Shown here: positions 49,087 to 60,400 of the stretch, piece by piece | How positions within the stretch are numbered: the stretch's first letter is position 1 | Layout: each line of letters opens with the position of its first letter | Source of the DNA: Axinella damicornis | Lineage: Eukaryota > Porifera > Demospongiae > Axinellida > Axinellidae | Assembly: GCA_963931865.1 (NCBI GenBank) | Contig: OZ007509.1 | Location: 17,722,508 to 17,786,507 of the forward strand | Reading direction: 5' to 3' | Length of the DNA: 64,000 nucleotides | Made by a program: the position numbers and the translations under genes | The notes under the pieces: generated by a model | Databases searched by the model: none | What the model saw: only the letters and a program-made list of their open reading frames with translations | Told to the model about the DNA's origin: nothing

Positions 49087-52000
49087 CTATGGGTTGCGTT
49101 CACTCAGTTCAGTGATGATATCATTAGCAGAGGGTCTCGCATTCCTGTCCTCAGCCAGGCACCGTCGGATGAGTGCCACCCTGCGTGGTTGCTGGATGGA
49201 ACAGATTAAATCCTCTCGATCAGCCACCTCCGGGAATTCAGCTGAGCACATCTCGACCAGGAGAACTCCAAAACTGAAGATGTCCATTTTGGGGGACTGG
49301 AGGGCAGGATTTCCAGCTTCAGGAGCAGCATATGTTGGATTGCCAGGAGCAGCGGTGGTCAGTCTCTCAAGTAGGTTGACAGAGCCGTAGTCGGAGACTT
49401 TGGCCCTCCAGCTGTTGCTGGGCCCGGGCTCCAGCAGAACGTTGGCACTGCTGATGTCACGGTGTATTATGGGGCTGGGCTGCATCAGGTGGAGGTAGTT
49501 GAGGGCTCTGGCCACATCCAGGCTGATGGAGGTGATCTGATTTTGAGAGAAGGGACGTTCATCCTCAAGCTCACCCCGTACACTGGTTGGCATCAGCTCA
49601 GTGAGGATGATCATTTCTCCCTGAAACGTTGCTCCAATAAACTGTAGGAGGTTCGGGTGGCGGACTTGGGCTGCCATGTTCATTTCACGAGTGAACAGAC
49701 GCCGATTGTAGTTGGAAATAATCTGTCTGTAGAGACACTTGGCAGCGCAACGAACTCCACGGAACACTGCTACCCGAACAACAGCCCATCCTCCTCTCCC
49801 AAGCTCCGTATCTGTGAGGTTGATCTCGTCCCTCTGCACCACCCATGAGGGTTCAACTTCACTTGCCCTCTGCCTAGCATCACGAGCCCTCCTCTCGGCC
49901 TCCTCTGCTCTGCGCTCAGCTTCTTGTATCCTTTGTTCAAGCTGGCTTTCTCTAGCACGTGATTGTTGCAGAGCTTCATCAAAGGTTGTTTGTTGGGCTT
50001 GTAGGGTTTCATCCAAGGTTCGTTTCTGTGAATGAACTATCTCGACCTCTCTCTGGAGCTCTTGAACTCTGGCTTCAGCACCATGAACTCTGTGTTCTGA
50101 ACTTGTGACCATTTCTTCTAGATACTCTATGTGCTGTTCAGACTCTTGCAAATCTCTTTGAGCAGCATCACACTCCAGCTGGAGAGCTCTTTCTTCTTCA
50201 TGTGATTCTTGTTGGAGTCGTTCAATTTGTATCTGGTTTCGTCTTTCAACTTCTCGAACTCTTTGTCGTTCACGTGTTGCTGCTGTTTCAGCTCGGTGTG
50301 CTCTAGCTTCAGCTGCAGCAACTCGCCGATGTATCATTATTTCGTATTCAGCAAATTTCTGCTGCTGCTTCCTCACTCTCACTCTGTCAGCCGATGCTAG
50401 CTGGCTGCTCTTAGCCACATCTACCAACACCCATTTTTTAGTAGAGGGTCTATCACCAGATGGCAGAGACTGAACTGACTCTGTTGGGAAAGGATTAACA
50501 GTTCCTGTAAAGCCCTAGAAGAACACAATATCATGCTATTATGATGTACTGACCTAATTCCAGCACAGTAGTTTCAGCAATCTTTGGTTGGTCTTTGGTT
50601 GACTTTCCTCTCTCCCACATAGGACAACCCCCAAATTTGGTGACTTGGATGTGGCCGGGGCATAAACTGAAGGCAGTAGCGGTGTGCAGCATTCGTGGCT
50701 GTACATCCTCAACATCGTTGAGCTGGGAAAAGGGGAGCGATTGATTGAATTCACGTATGTAGTTAGTAGTCTACATTTTCATCACGGAAACTGAACAGTA
50801 CTACTACAGTACTCATTAGAGCCTCCAACAACAAGCTGATTTTGCTCATACCATAGCAAAATCGTCAGTCACTGTGAGCATGAATGTCTCGGAACATATC
50901 ATGGTCACAGACATGTGGACAATTTGCGCAGAATCTTGAACAAACCCTTTAGCTAGACCCATGCTGTGCCTGGGCAATTTCTACACCTCAGAAGTAGATA
51001 TCCACGTATGGTGCTATTCATAGTTACTCAAGATGATGAAAGTAACAGTTAATAAATCAACCTGACTCCATACGTTATTACCTCCATTCCAATTTGATGA
51101 TGCATGGCTGGTGCCAGTTGTAAGGCCAAGCCACAACAAAATGGTGTGGGGTACGTTTTTTTCCATGACACACCAGCTTTTTTGCAATTCCAATGTTAGC
51201 TAGCTACTTGTTGAGTTATTTCTGAACAGTATATAGGCAATGCACATCAGGGGTAGTACCCACCTCCTTCCACCTCCCAGACCGAACATCTAAAATCCAA
51301 GTATCACTGAAAGTATATCTTTCCACACCAACTCCCCCTGTGACCAATAGCTGGGGATGTTCCTCTCCGAAGTTGAGGCAGCAAGCAGCATGGTCTTGTC
51401 TCTCTGCTGGCCAAGGATCTCTCTCATCATGTTTCTCCAATTTGGTCCACTCCTGAGAGGAATTACACACAATGGTTATATAAGCACTGGGTGACTCTGT
51501 TAATGAATGTGAGTACCATTGACTCAAAGTCAATTAGGTAGCAGTCATAGACTCTGCCACGTCCAGGTTGCCACCCTCCGAACATCACTCCTTGATGGTT
51601 ATTAATTGCTGTGAACGAGAAGTAGGAGCAGGGAGGTGGTCTTGTTCCAGTAGTGAGAGGGGAGGACCATTTCCCTGTAAAATGTGAAGGCAAACCTCTA
51701 AAACTATAATCAGCAACATGGATTTATAGACTAAGAGACAGTTATAAGTAGCTAATCTAGCCTCAAATCTAGTGCTGAAATTCACCATTGTTTATATACA
51801 TTCACATGCCTTCTACGATATTGAAGAGATGAAGCTCATTACTCCATCCCTTTCCAAGTTGGTGGAAGTTCTTGGTGAAAGTTGCTCCCTTCTGGATGGG
51901 ACCAATGGGAAGGCCATAGCCCCCAAACATGGCCAAATGTTCACAATTGAAGGTGATCATTCCACACCCCGATTTTGCCATCGGACCATTGGCAGGATTC

Positions 52001-52338
52001 TGAGACTTGAGTTCTCTCCACTCCAGTGTGGCAATGTCCAGCTTATGTAGGGAATTGTACAGATCTTTACCATCAAAGCCAGCAAATGAATACAGTGAAC
52101 CCAAGAGCGATGTACAGACTCTTTCATGCAAACCGGGGGGTAGGGTTCCTGTTGTAGGCTGCTGTTCCCACCTCTCATAATAGGGGTCAAATACCTCAAC
52201 AACACCCCCTCGACCAGGGTCAGAAGTGTAGCCACTATGGAAGTACAACTTCTCCCCAACTGAAGCAGCACAGTGGGAAAACCTTGGCAGTGGCTCATAG
52301 AGGCGTGAAGCCATCCTGCGGCTAAGATGGTTCCGATC
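49087..52338 (-). CDS. Kelch-repeat / coiled-coil / protein kinase (TKL-like)
   Basis: Five exons in transcript order: 52338-51810, 51674-51517, 51452-51264, 50722-50554, 50504-49087. Counting from the ATG at 52314 the protein is 812 aa; exon 1 starts at an AG acceptor, so a 5' non-coding or short coding exon probably lies upstream. Residues 1-340 form kelch/galactose-oxidase-type repeats (RFSHCAAS, FAGFDG, FGGYG, FGGWQPG, VTGGVGV), a likely protein-binding beta-propeller. About 384-564 is a long Glu/Arg/Gln-rich coiled coil. About 564-812 is a protein kinase domain: Gly-rich loop ELGRGGWAVV, beta3 Lys in CAAKCL, alpha-C Glu in FTREMN, HRDISSANVLL catalytic loop, DYG in place of DFG, and AAPE. 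All catalytic residues are present, so it is probably active. The HRDxSSxN loop suggests a TKL-type serine/threonine or dual kinase. Intron 1 would need a GC donor (GAAG/GCATGT). Kelch-kinase fusions are known from sponges; substrate and ligand are unknown. Confidence 0.88.
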
Positions 52339-52799
52339 CTATAAGAATATTAATTGAGAATGTGAAATCTGCAATTTGTATACGTAAAGACAAATTTGCT
52401 GCATGCTTGTTACACTGGTTGGAGGCAAACTAAAGCGACAGTAGTAGCAATGTGTTGTGGTATTGGAGACTGCAGAAGACAACTATCAATAATCCATCAA
52501 AGTTAAGGTTACCCCACTAAATTAACCAGATGAAGCTAGCAGATGGAGCTACCAATTCCCCAATAAAAGCCAAAAACCTAGTGTAGTACCTGATTTTGTG
52601 AGCCAAGAATGCATGGGTAGGTTAATTTTGATAGCATGCCAACTCTGCCCATACCCATCCAGCATTACCGGTAATTTTCATTTTAGAAGCCATCAAAGAA
52701 GGTTGTATAGCTAAGTCCTTTTTCATCCTATATTGCTGTTCTTGAGCTCACTAAAGGTTCCGTAAAACACAGCAGCCTATACGTATCGCTACTAGCTAT

Positions 52800-53100
52800 T
52801 TCAAACAACCTACTGATGCCATGAAGAGAATGGACAATCATGCATTCCAAAGGGGCTCCCCTCAGAATTCCATCACGCCTCATAAACAACCAATCTGTCC
52901 CAAAATGGCTAAAGTCCTGCACTGTAGACCCCCACTAGCTACACAACAGCGAATGTTCTTTTTCGTTCCTGGCACACTCATGCATAATCAGCCCTACCCC
53001 CAAGAAAGGTTAATTTACCTTTGTTCCTTTGGAGGAGACATTAAGCCAGCAATCCCAGGGGGCCTGGGATTTTTACTTACCTCTGAGAGGGTTTAGCTAC
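52800..53100 (-). repeat. Inverted relative of the 40911 element
   Basis: On the minus strand: GGTAAGTAAAAATCCCAGG, CCCCCTGGGATTGCTGGC, TTAATGTCTCCTCCAAAGGA, then GTAGGGCTGA. It lies upstream of the kelch-kinase gene, outside any exon I can support. Confidence 0.5.
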
Positions 53101-53444
53101 CACATGCAATGGTGACTAACGAGCAGGACTGGCAAGAGCCCAGACACTTGTCTACTAGCTGAAGTACAATAATGAAGCTATACTCTAAATCTTACCTATT
53201 GGCAACTGTACAACATTAGCTAATCATGGAAGCACAGAATGACTGACAAGGGCTGCAGTTTGCTCAGACCACAGAGGAGTGTACTACAGAACAAACTATT
53301 CGGTCACAACCTCATATATATATAGCTAGTGGGAGTTGATATAACTTAACTGTCATGCATGTAGCGTCGGTAAGCACAGTTGTCGATGCTGTGCCAGCAA
53401 GGGATTAGCTAATTGATGTGGAACTCAAGAACCCTAAGGTTTTG

Positions 53445-53526
53445 TAGCCGCATTCCCAGGCCTTCTACACCTCCAATTTTAGATCGTTTGCGGTATACTA
53501 CCCCTCCAGTTTTGGGAATGAGGCTA
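53445..53526. mobile_element. TAGCC-family hairpin
   Basis: TAGCCGCATTCCCAGGCC start and GGGAATGAGGCTA end, with inner CACCTCCAATTTTAGATCG. Upstream of the kelch-kinase gene. No clear TSD. Confidence 0.6.
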
Positions 53527-53670
53527 GTTAATGTCTCCCTTTCACTTCAGAACTTGTCATGCATGAGGTTTCCCCCAATTCACCCCAATTGACACACAAA
53601 TGTTGGGAGAGCTGCTGTTTTATTAGTTTAAATTACTATACATTGATGGTGCTGTAGCTATGCATGAAGC

Positions 53671-53780
53671 TAGCCTCGTTCCCAGGCCTCCACAACCAGC
53701 TTGCAGTGCAAGCGACAAAAGCTCGGCGTGAGTGCAGGTGACACAAGCTGGGCGTGGAGGCCTGCATGGGAATGAGGCTA
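53671..53780. mobile_element. TAGCC-family element
   Basis: TAGCCTCGTTCCCAGGCCTC and GAGGCCTGCATGGGAATGAG-type ends frame a 110-bp element with short GCGTG repeats. No clear TSD. Confidence 0.6.
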
Positions 53781-54712
53781 TAGGCCTATAGCATAGACCC
53801 ACGCAGTGTAACATATCTGTGCAGAGTACAGTAATATTCATTTGTAGGTACCAACATACCAATCTGGGGGCAATATTCACGATAGTGTTGTTGAGTAAAA
53901 CTTCGGTAGATATTCATGCATTATTGGAACAATAATTACAGCTGTGTAGCTACTTTGTGGAGTAAAAATGATGATAGTAGCCCTAAATGTGTTATTAGCC
54001 TGGACTCTTAATTATAAGCTAGGAAGTGTGTGGACGAGGTATACCTATAGCTCTAAACTGCAGATGAGGCACAACCAACTTCAATTGAGCAAACTGTAGA
54101 TGTGTTTATACTTCCAGTCAGCTCCTCTGTCCTATGAAATTACCAAGCAAGTGGCAGTGGTACCACATCACACAGCCCCTTATATTGATTCTACAAAACT
54201 GCTTAAAGTTATCCCCATCGCTCATCATCAGCATCAGGGAGCCGTTGGATTAAGGGGCAGGGGGCGTGGCATGGTAATCGGCGAAACAACACAGATGATC
54301 TTAGGAAGCAGAATGAAGATCTGGCAGTAATTGCTATGAAACAAATACACGCTTGCCTGCGAGATCACCTCTAGTATAGCTTGCTTCCACTCGTTCTCGG
54401 TGCACAATCATTAATCGATTCCCCAGCTAGGCTAGCGCTAGCGCTAGCGCGCTACGCATTGAAGGGGTGTGGCTCCCGCTCTCCGTACAGCTCCGATTAT
54501 ACTACCACAGGTTTGCGCGCTGAGGGCCACCGGAGAACGTCCTGTCTGCTCAGACGGCCATGGGTTTCATAGCTGCACTTTAGGATCCCACACTGATTGT
54601 GTCGTCAGGGTCTGCACAATGTAAATGTGGGGGGGGGGGGAAAGAAATGCCCTGTTTCATCATCCAGTCATCCAGGTAATGGTGCAAGCAAATGAAGAAG
54701 ACTAATGCGAGG

Positions 54713-54753
54713 TAGCTTCTTTCCCAGGCCACATGGGGCTTGGGAATGAGGCG
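54713..54753. mobile_element. Degenerate minimal TAGCC-family palindrome
   Basis: TAGCTTCTTTCCCAGGCC and GGCTTGGGAATGAGGCGA flank a tiny loop, 41 bp in all. Mutated ends and no TSD suggest an old copy. Confidence 0.45.
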
Positions 54754-55068
54754 AAGCACAAGGATGAAGGGGGGGGGGGGGGGGGGGGGGGGGGGTGCAG
54801 GGTGCATCACAGAATGAAAATAGTTGGGGAGGGGGTCAAAAGGGAAGTGTTCATGATTCGTGAACCGCATATTACCCACGAAGTTGCACTGTTTATCAGT
54901 CAGTAGGCAAAAGAGATATGGCCTGCTCCACTGAAGCTGTCAGCCATGGGACAACTGGCGGTCCTTCAGTCGATAGCAACGCAAAGTTTTATCACATGAT
55001 GGAAATAGGCTTAGGACTTGGCCTAATGTGACTGTAGGATACACGTAATCTTATGAACTATTTCTCTC

Positions 55069-55113
55069 ATAGACATTTGACAAGATCCTGATCACCAACA
55101 GAGAGGATTTCGG
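55069..55113 (+). pseudogene. Possible biotin-carboxylase exon fragment
   Basis: After a TCTCATAG acceptor-like site the frame reads TFDKILITNREDFG before GGGTGAGT. FDKILIANRGEIA is the conserved start of the biotin carboxylase domain of propionyl-CoA and related carboxylases, so 9-10 residues agree. No neighbouring exon was found. It may be a captured or duplicated exon scrap, or chance. Confidence 0.35.
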
Positions 55114-55530
55114 GTGAGTGGGAGTGGTGTGTAGGGTGAGTGGGAGTGGTGTGTAGGGTGAGTGGGAGTGGTGTGTAGGGTGAGTGGGAGTGGTGTGTAG
55201 GGTGAGTGGGAGTGGTGTGTAGGGTGAGTGAGAGTGGTGTGTAGGGTGAGTGGGAGTGGTGTGTAGGGTGAGTGGGAGTGGTGTGTAGGGTGAGTGGGAG
55301 TGGCGTGTAGGGTGAGTGGGAGTGGCGTGTAGGGTGAGTGGGAGTGGCGTGTAGGGTGAGTGGGAGTGGCGTGTAGGGTGAGTGGGAGTGGCGTGTAGGG
55401 TGAGTGGGAGTGGCGTGTAGGGTGAGTGGGAGTGGTGTGTAGGGTGAGTGGGAGTGGTGTGTAGGGTGAGTGGGAGTGGCATGTAGGGTGAGTGGGAGTG
55501 GTGTGTGGGAGTGGTGTGTAAGGTGAGCCC
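55113..55530 (+). repeat. 22-bp minisatellite, about 18-19 copies
   Basis: The unit GGGTGAGTGGGAGTGGTGTG plus TA repeats with only T/C variation (TGGTGT or TGGCGT). Every unit includes GGGTGAGT, a strong splice-donor match. The array starts exactly at the donor-like end of the fragment 55071-55112. Confidence 0.92.
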
Positions 55531-55558
55531 AGTGTTAACAGAAGAGGATTGTTGACAC

Positions 55559-56094
55559 TAGTCTCGTGCCCAGACCTTCACGTGCACCCCCCACGGAGAA
55601 GGTCAGGTGTTTTGAGTGTGATTTCTTGTCACTAACACCTTTCCCATCTGGAATTTGAGATGGCCAATGAAATCGAAGAGCGCTCGCGTAACTTACTACT
55701 ATTATTGTGGGTTACGTCACCGATCGATCGAGGAATCAAAAACAGCTCAGTTGAAACAGCTCGTAACAAGGACTTACTTCGCTGTTGGTTGATGACTCCC
55801 CTTCGTAGCTTCTAAGAACCTTTCAGCCATCTCCAACTTCGAAAATCAACAGTTAATAGAATAACCACCGCCCTTCTGTTAGCAGTCAATGTTTCGGGGG
55901 TTAGGGGACGTCGCTGACTACTTGAAGGTAGGGCTGCATGATAAATAGTACAGAAAGGAGCGTTTATAATTGCATTCTTAGCGCAATCAGCACTTCAATT
56001 ACACCTACGCTGGACACGTCTCTGTGACAAGAAATGTAACTCAAACCACCAGACGTTCTCCGCTGGTGGGCGTGGACGTCTGGGCACGAGACTA
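55559..56094. mobile_element. Largest TAGTC-variant element (536 bp), near-perfect TSD
   Basis: TAGTCTCGTGCCCAGACC and GGTCTGGGCACGAGACTA, with flanks TGTTGACAC and TGTTGACCC (eight of nine). Next to the ends are arms around GTGTTTTGAGTG / CTCAAACCACC and TTTCTTGTCACTAA / GTGACAAGAAAT. No ORF is recognised inside. Confidence 0.75.
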
Positions 56095-56769
56095 TGTTGA
56101 CCCACAGGCAGTGAGTCTGGACCTGAACATTCATGTGACTTTCTGCCCAATGCTGGGCAATAAATCCATAAATTTGAAGTTTTCCCTGAGCTGATTCTCT
56201 AATAACAGACAAACAAATTTCAGGCTGCTTCCCCCCTCCTACTCCGTTCTTTCTTGCCACCCTCCCTCCCTCCCTCCCTCCCTCCCTCAGCTGCATGTGT
56301 GTATGGCAGATGAGGAGTGGGCCCCGCAGCAGCAACGGAGAGCTACCTTGACATGGAGGCCATATTGACAAAACTGGAGCTCAGGCGGTATGTGCTATTC
56401 CATACCTACATGCTTTCTGTAGCACCTGGTGCATGTGTCCGACCTCTCACACACTCCCTAAATCTCCGATTGCAGCATGGAAAGCAACAAAGTTTTAGTT
56501 CCTCAAACAATCTCTGGATGTCAGTATCTTTCGTGCATGTAGTTCCAAAATTTACCAACAGGCATTTGGAGCTTGCACTGATCAGCATTCGTGGTCACTT
56601 TGCTGACAAGTAGGTAGAACTACTAGCTAACTAAAGTAGCGTGGACTGGGGCTTTTCTTGGCAAGGATCTTGTGACAACCTAGTGTGGGCAATAATTGAT
56701 TGATGATTATTATCGGGATCCAAGCCCCACGTTGCCCAGGCCATTTCTCCTCCTACAAAGGGCCTTGGA

Positions 56770-56935
56770 ACAGGGCTGGGTTGGATTGGGAATTGGAATA
56801 AAATGAGGCTGGGTTGGAATGGGGATTAGGCTGGGTTGGATGGTGAAGTGGGAATGTATAACAACGCCTCATTGATCTTTAACTCCCCTGCAGACATGAT
56901 GCGTGAGCCTCATATGAGGAGTTGAACGTACTGAA
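56770..56935 (+). pseudogene. Decayed duplicate of Discs-large intron 20 / exon 21 start
   Basis: GGCTGGGTTGGA units and the sequence CCTGCAGACATGATGCGTGAGCC match the intron ending at 45935 and the exon 21 start (CTGCAGACACGACGCGTGAGCC). The frame is broken soon after. It is a segmental scrap about 10.8 kb downstream of the source, same strand. Confidence 0.7.
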
Positions 56936-57345
56936 GTAGCATTCTTCACTGTACATTGCATAACCTATATTGGCGTGTACTCCTATGCATAATAACACAA
57001 AGACATCGTAATTATAATTAATTTGAGGGTGACAGCTACGGAAACTGCCGTAGTACGTACCACTAAAAGTGTGATATATACACAACCAAGGGAAAATCAA
57101 ACCAGAAGACAAGGTATTACACTGAAGTAGCATTAAAATTATTCCTTGGTCGACGTCACTGTACGTAACTAACCTATATCAGCGTGTGTTCGTATACAGA
57201 GCAACACAGAGACGTATTTGTGGGGTAATTTGAGGGTGACAAGTAAGGAAATAGGCTGTAGTATATACCCCTAAAAGGGAACAATAACATAGTGTGGTGG
57301 TACACAACCAATGGGAAGTCAAACCAGAAAATGAGGAAGTATAGC
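56933..57345. repeat. Diverged tandem duplication, about 190-bp unit
   Basis: Two units share CTGAAGTAGCATT, AACCTATAT, AATTTGAGGGTGACA, GTAGTA-TACC and ACACAACCAA-GG in the same order. It lies just downstream of the FN3-PARP stop codon, so it may be within its 3' UTR. Confidence 0.6.
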
Positions 57346-57442
57346 TAACATTAATCCAAAAGGCAATTCACTGTGCATAATAATACATACATTATACATG
57401 TGTGTATATACAGAACAACACAGGCAACACAAAAGCAAAAAC

Positions 57443-60400
57443 TTAGTTTTGGCAAAAGAATATGTAACGTGGGTGAATGGCTCGGTGATCAAAGACGACA
57501 AGCTCGTCATAGTTCAGTTCTCCCCCGCTTCCCCCGTAGAATGAATGGTATCCAGGTGGGGGGTTAGATAGGCCACGGAATTGAAGGGTATATTTGCTTC
57601 CAGGAGCAATGTCACATAAAAGAACTGAGCTGTAACGAGTATTCCTTTCTGCGACCACTGCACCAAATCTATTGCCGATTGCATAGTCATGCGCCTTGGA
57701 GGAATTAGGAGCAAAATAGAAGCCCTCTCCAAACCTTTGAAATGAACTCCTGCTGATCCTTTGAGGATCAAACCCTTTCCTTGCAATTCCACAAGCGCCA
57801 CATTTTGGATTTTCACACGGCTCTGCTGAATTTGCAAGGTCACAGCAAAGCCGTGTGCCGTGGTAATGTTGTTCAACACCTTGGAAGGATTGCGGCAAAG
57901 TGAGGCGATAACTTTCAAACCTCTCTGATATCACTGGGTTGATAATCTTGGCAATGGAGATGATGGAAGGGCATCGGCCTTTACGTCTAGCCCAACTCTT
58001 ACGGAACTTCTCACAAAGATCAGTATACTCCAGGGTCCGGGAATCAATCTTCACAACACCTATGAGAAAATAAAATTATATTTTAAACTAGGGTAAACAG
58101 ACTGTTTCTGGAGTCTTGTACTAAGCCTGCACAGAAGTTTGTGATGCTCTGAAGTGCCTTCTAAGGAATTGTGTGATAGGTACCCTGCAATAGATGCATT
58201 GTCAGCCAGTACAGAGCATCATGTGACTAGTGGGCGTGGTCAAATGAAGCTGTCATGTGACTAGTGGGCGTGGTCAAATGAAGCTGTCATGTGACTAGTG
58301 GGCGTGGTCAAATGAAGCCATATGAGCTTCAGTACTTCACTTTTGAGTGCAGACAGAAAGTCTGTGACACTCATGTTCAGAAATTCGGTGTGATAGGTAA
58401 TAGTTATACACCTGAGCTGATTGTGCTGGCAGGCTGAAGTGGAGGGTACGTGGACACCTATACATGGAAGTATAATAATTATAACCATTTAGGCACCTCC
58501 ATATCTACCCGCGTATTTGTTGCTTGAGCTGCAAGCACCAAATGGCTGGGTGCTTGCTCAGAACAATAGTATGGTACATCTGAACATTTAGTAAAATTAT
58601 GTACCAGTAAAATTCACTTTGCTCCATTTTCCTTCGTGGCCATCATTCCGTGCCCTAACTTCAAGGTCATACATTGTCAGTGGCTGGAACCCAGATTCCT
58701 CTTTGAGCAGAATGCTTGTAGTGGGTGCAATCACAGTCATCGTACTGTAGTGATTTCCAAGCGCACTTCTGGACGGTCTGAAACGAATGTCATATGCAGT
58801 CACAACTCCAGACGTTTCGGCATTACTTGGTCTGTCCCAGTTCAGTTTCAGACAGTGTTTGTCAGTGTCCAGGCTTACTCTCAGGTTCTGAACTGGGCCT
58901 GGAACCAGATCTGCAGGAGAGATGGAGAAATGACTGTGAAGATGTTCTTATCATCATGGAGCTGTGACTTTCCAGCTAATGTAGACCTTAATTAACCTCC
59001 ACTGGCTAAGGAGCTAGTCGTATGTACTAGTGGAATGCATGGTGAGCACGAGGAAGTGTATATAGGACATGGAATATTTGCATAAACATGACATAGATGA
59101 CTGCCATCAGTATGTGACCAAGCACATATCAGAATTTCAGCTGCCACAGAACACAAAGAGTACACACGCGATTACGCACAACACTGGGGCTGTCAGTCAG
59201 TCCAGTCCAGCAAACTCATCAAACACAGATTAATTATGCTGAATCCTGCATGTGATGTGCTGTGGCAGTGGTGAGCATATAATATGCCCCACAAGTTTGA
59301 TTGACAACTAGCAATCTTGGTTTGGTTTCTTTAGCAACTGGAGGTCGAAAGCATTTTCGCTAGCCGAATTAACTACACACTCGAGCAATAATAATGACAG
59401 CATCACAAAAAATTGTCATAGAGAAAGAATAGTGGGTCACATGGAACTGGAGGGCATATGAGGTATATCATTGCTATCTTGATTCACTAGTAGATGAGAT
59501 GGTGAACATCAGTGTGAACATACAGATAACTTAAAGTTAACAAACCTAGCGATAGTACGTAGACTATCCCTGAAGGTCTTGCGTAAACCACACATCCCTT
59601 TACCTACCTACAAACGTTGACACAGTCCTCCAGTCCAGGCTTGCATAATCACCACTGTAGGCCCTCACTTTGAAAGTGAATGTAGTCAGTGGTCTGAGCC
59701 CTGTGATGACAGCAGTAGTGGTAGAACCATTCACAACTTTTTCACCATGGAAGCTGCTGTCATTATCCTGGAAACAGATTTCATATTTAGTGATATCTCC
59801 TGCATGTGCAGCATTGGCTGGTGGGTACCAGTTCAGTGTCACAGAAGAATTGTGTGCATCCACAGCAGCTGTCAGATTTTGAACTGGGTCTGGAGTGAGA
59901 GCTGTAGCAACATATAAATGTGTTATGCAGTGAATATCAATACTGTGCATGTGCTTGTATATGTGTGCTTTTCAAGAAGAAATTACAAATGGGGGACTGG
60001 TTAGCCTTTTCGAAGTCTATCCACCATTTTTCCTTAGTTGGGGGTGATATAAATGCTGGGAACAAGATAAGAACAATAAGTTATTAAAAGTCATGTTTGG
60101 GTGATGACTGGAGGTAAGTTTAGGCCGCAGATTAGAGCACAATTATTAATGACTGTACTAGGTGAATGTAAGACATTATGGGGCAAGCATCAGTGAGCTG
60201 CATCCATTTCAGCCACCAAGGAGAGAATGACGTTGCTGAGTAGGTGCAGTGAGTGTCATGTCAGTGCAACTGTTCAGCCTTTGCTTCCTGGTCTCATTCT
60301 TTGCTTTTTTGCTAGGTAGTTCTTTCCTGGTCCAGTAACTGGTAACTGGTGCACATGACAACGTCGCGCCACGAATCACATGCTGAGGCCTTCTCCTCCG

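Larger units (their letters stand above)
52339..57442. other. Interval between kelch-kinase 5' end and FN3-PARP 3' end
   Basis: The left part should hold the promoter and any 5' exon of the kelch-kinase gene. Its listed contents are TAGCC palindromes, G-runs at 54631 and 54772-54795, a GCTAGC run near 54428, the 22-bp minisatellite, two gene-fragment relics and a 190-bp tandem duplication. I see no intact gene. Confidence 0.6.

Noticed and set aside
50127..50321. 64-aa Lys/Asn-rich frame inside the kelch-kinase gene.
   Set aside because: An out-of-frame shadow of the coiled-coil coding sequence.
55051..55482. 143-aa frame of repeated HHSHSPYTPLPLTL.
   Set aside because: Pure translation of the 22-bp minisatellite.
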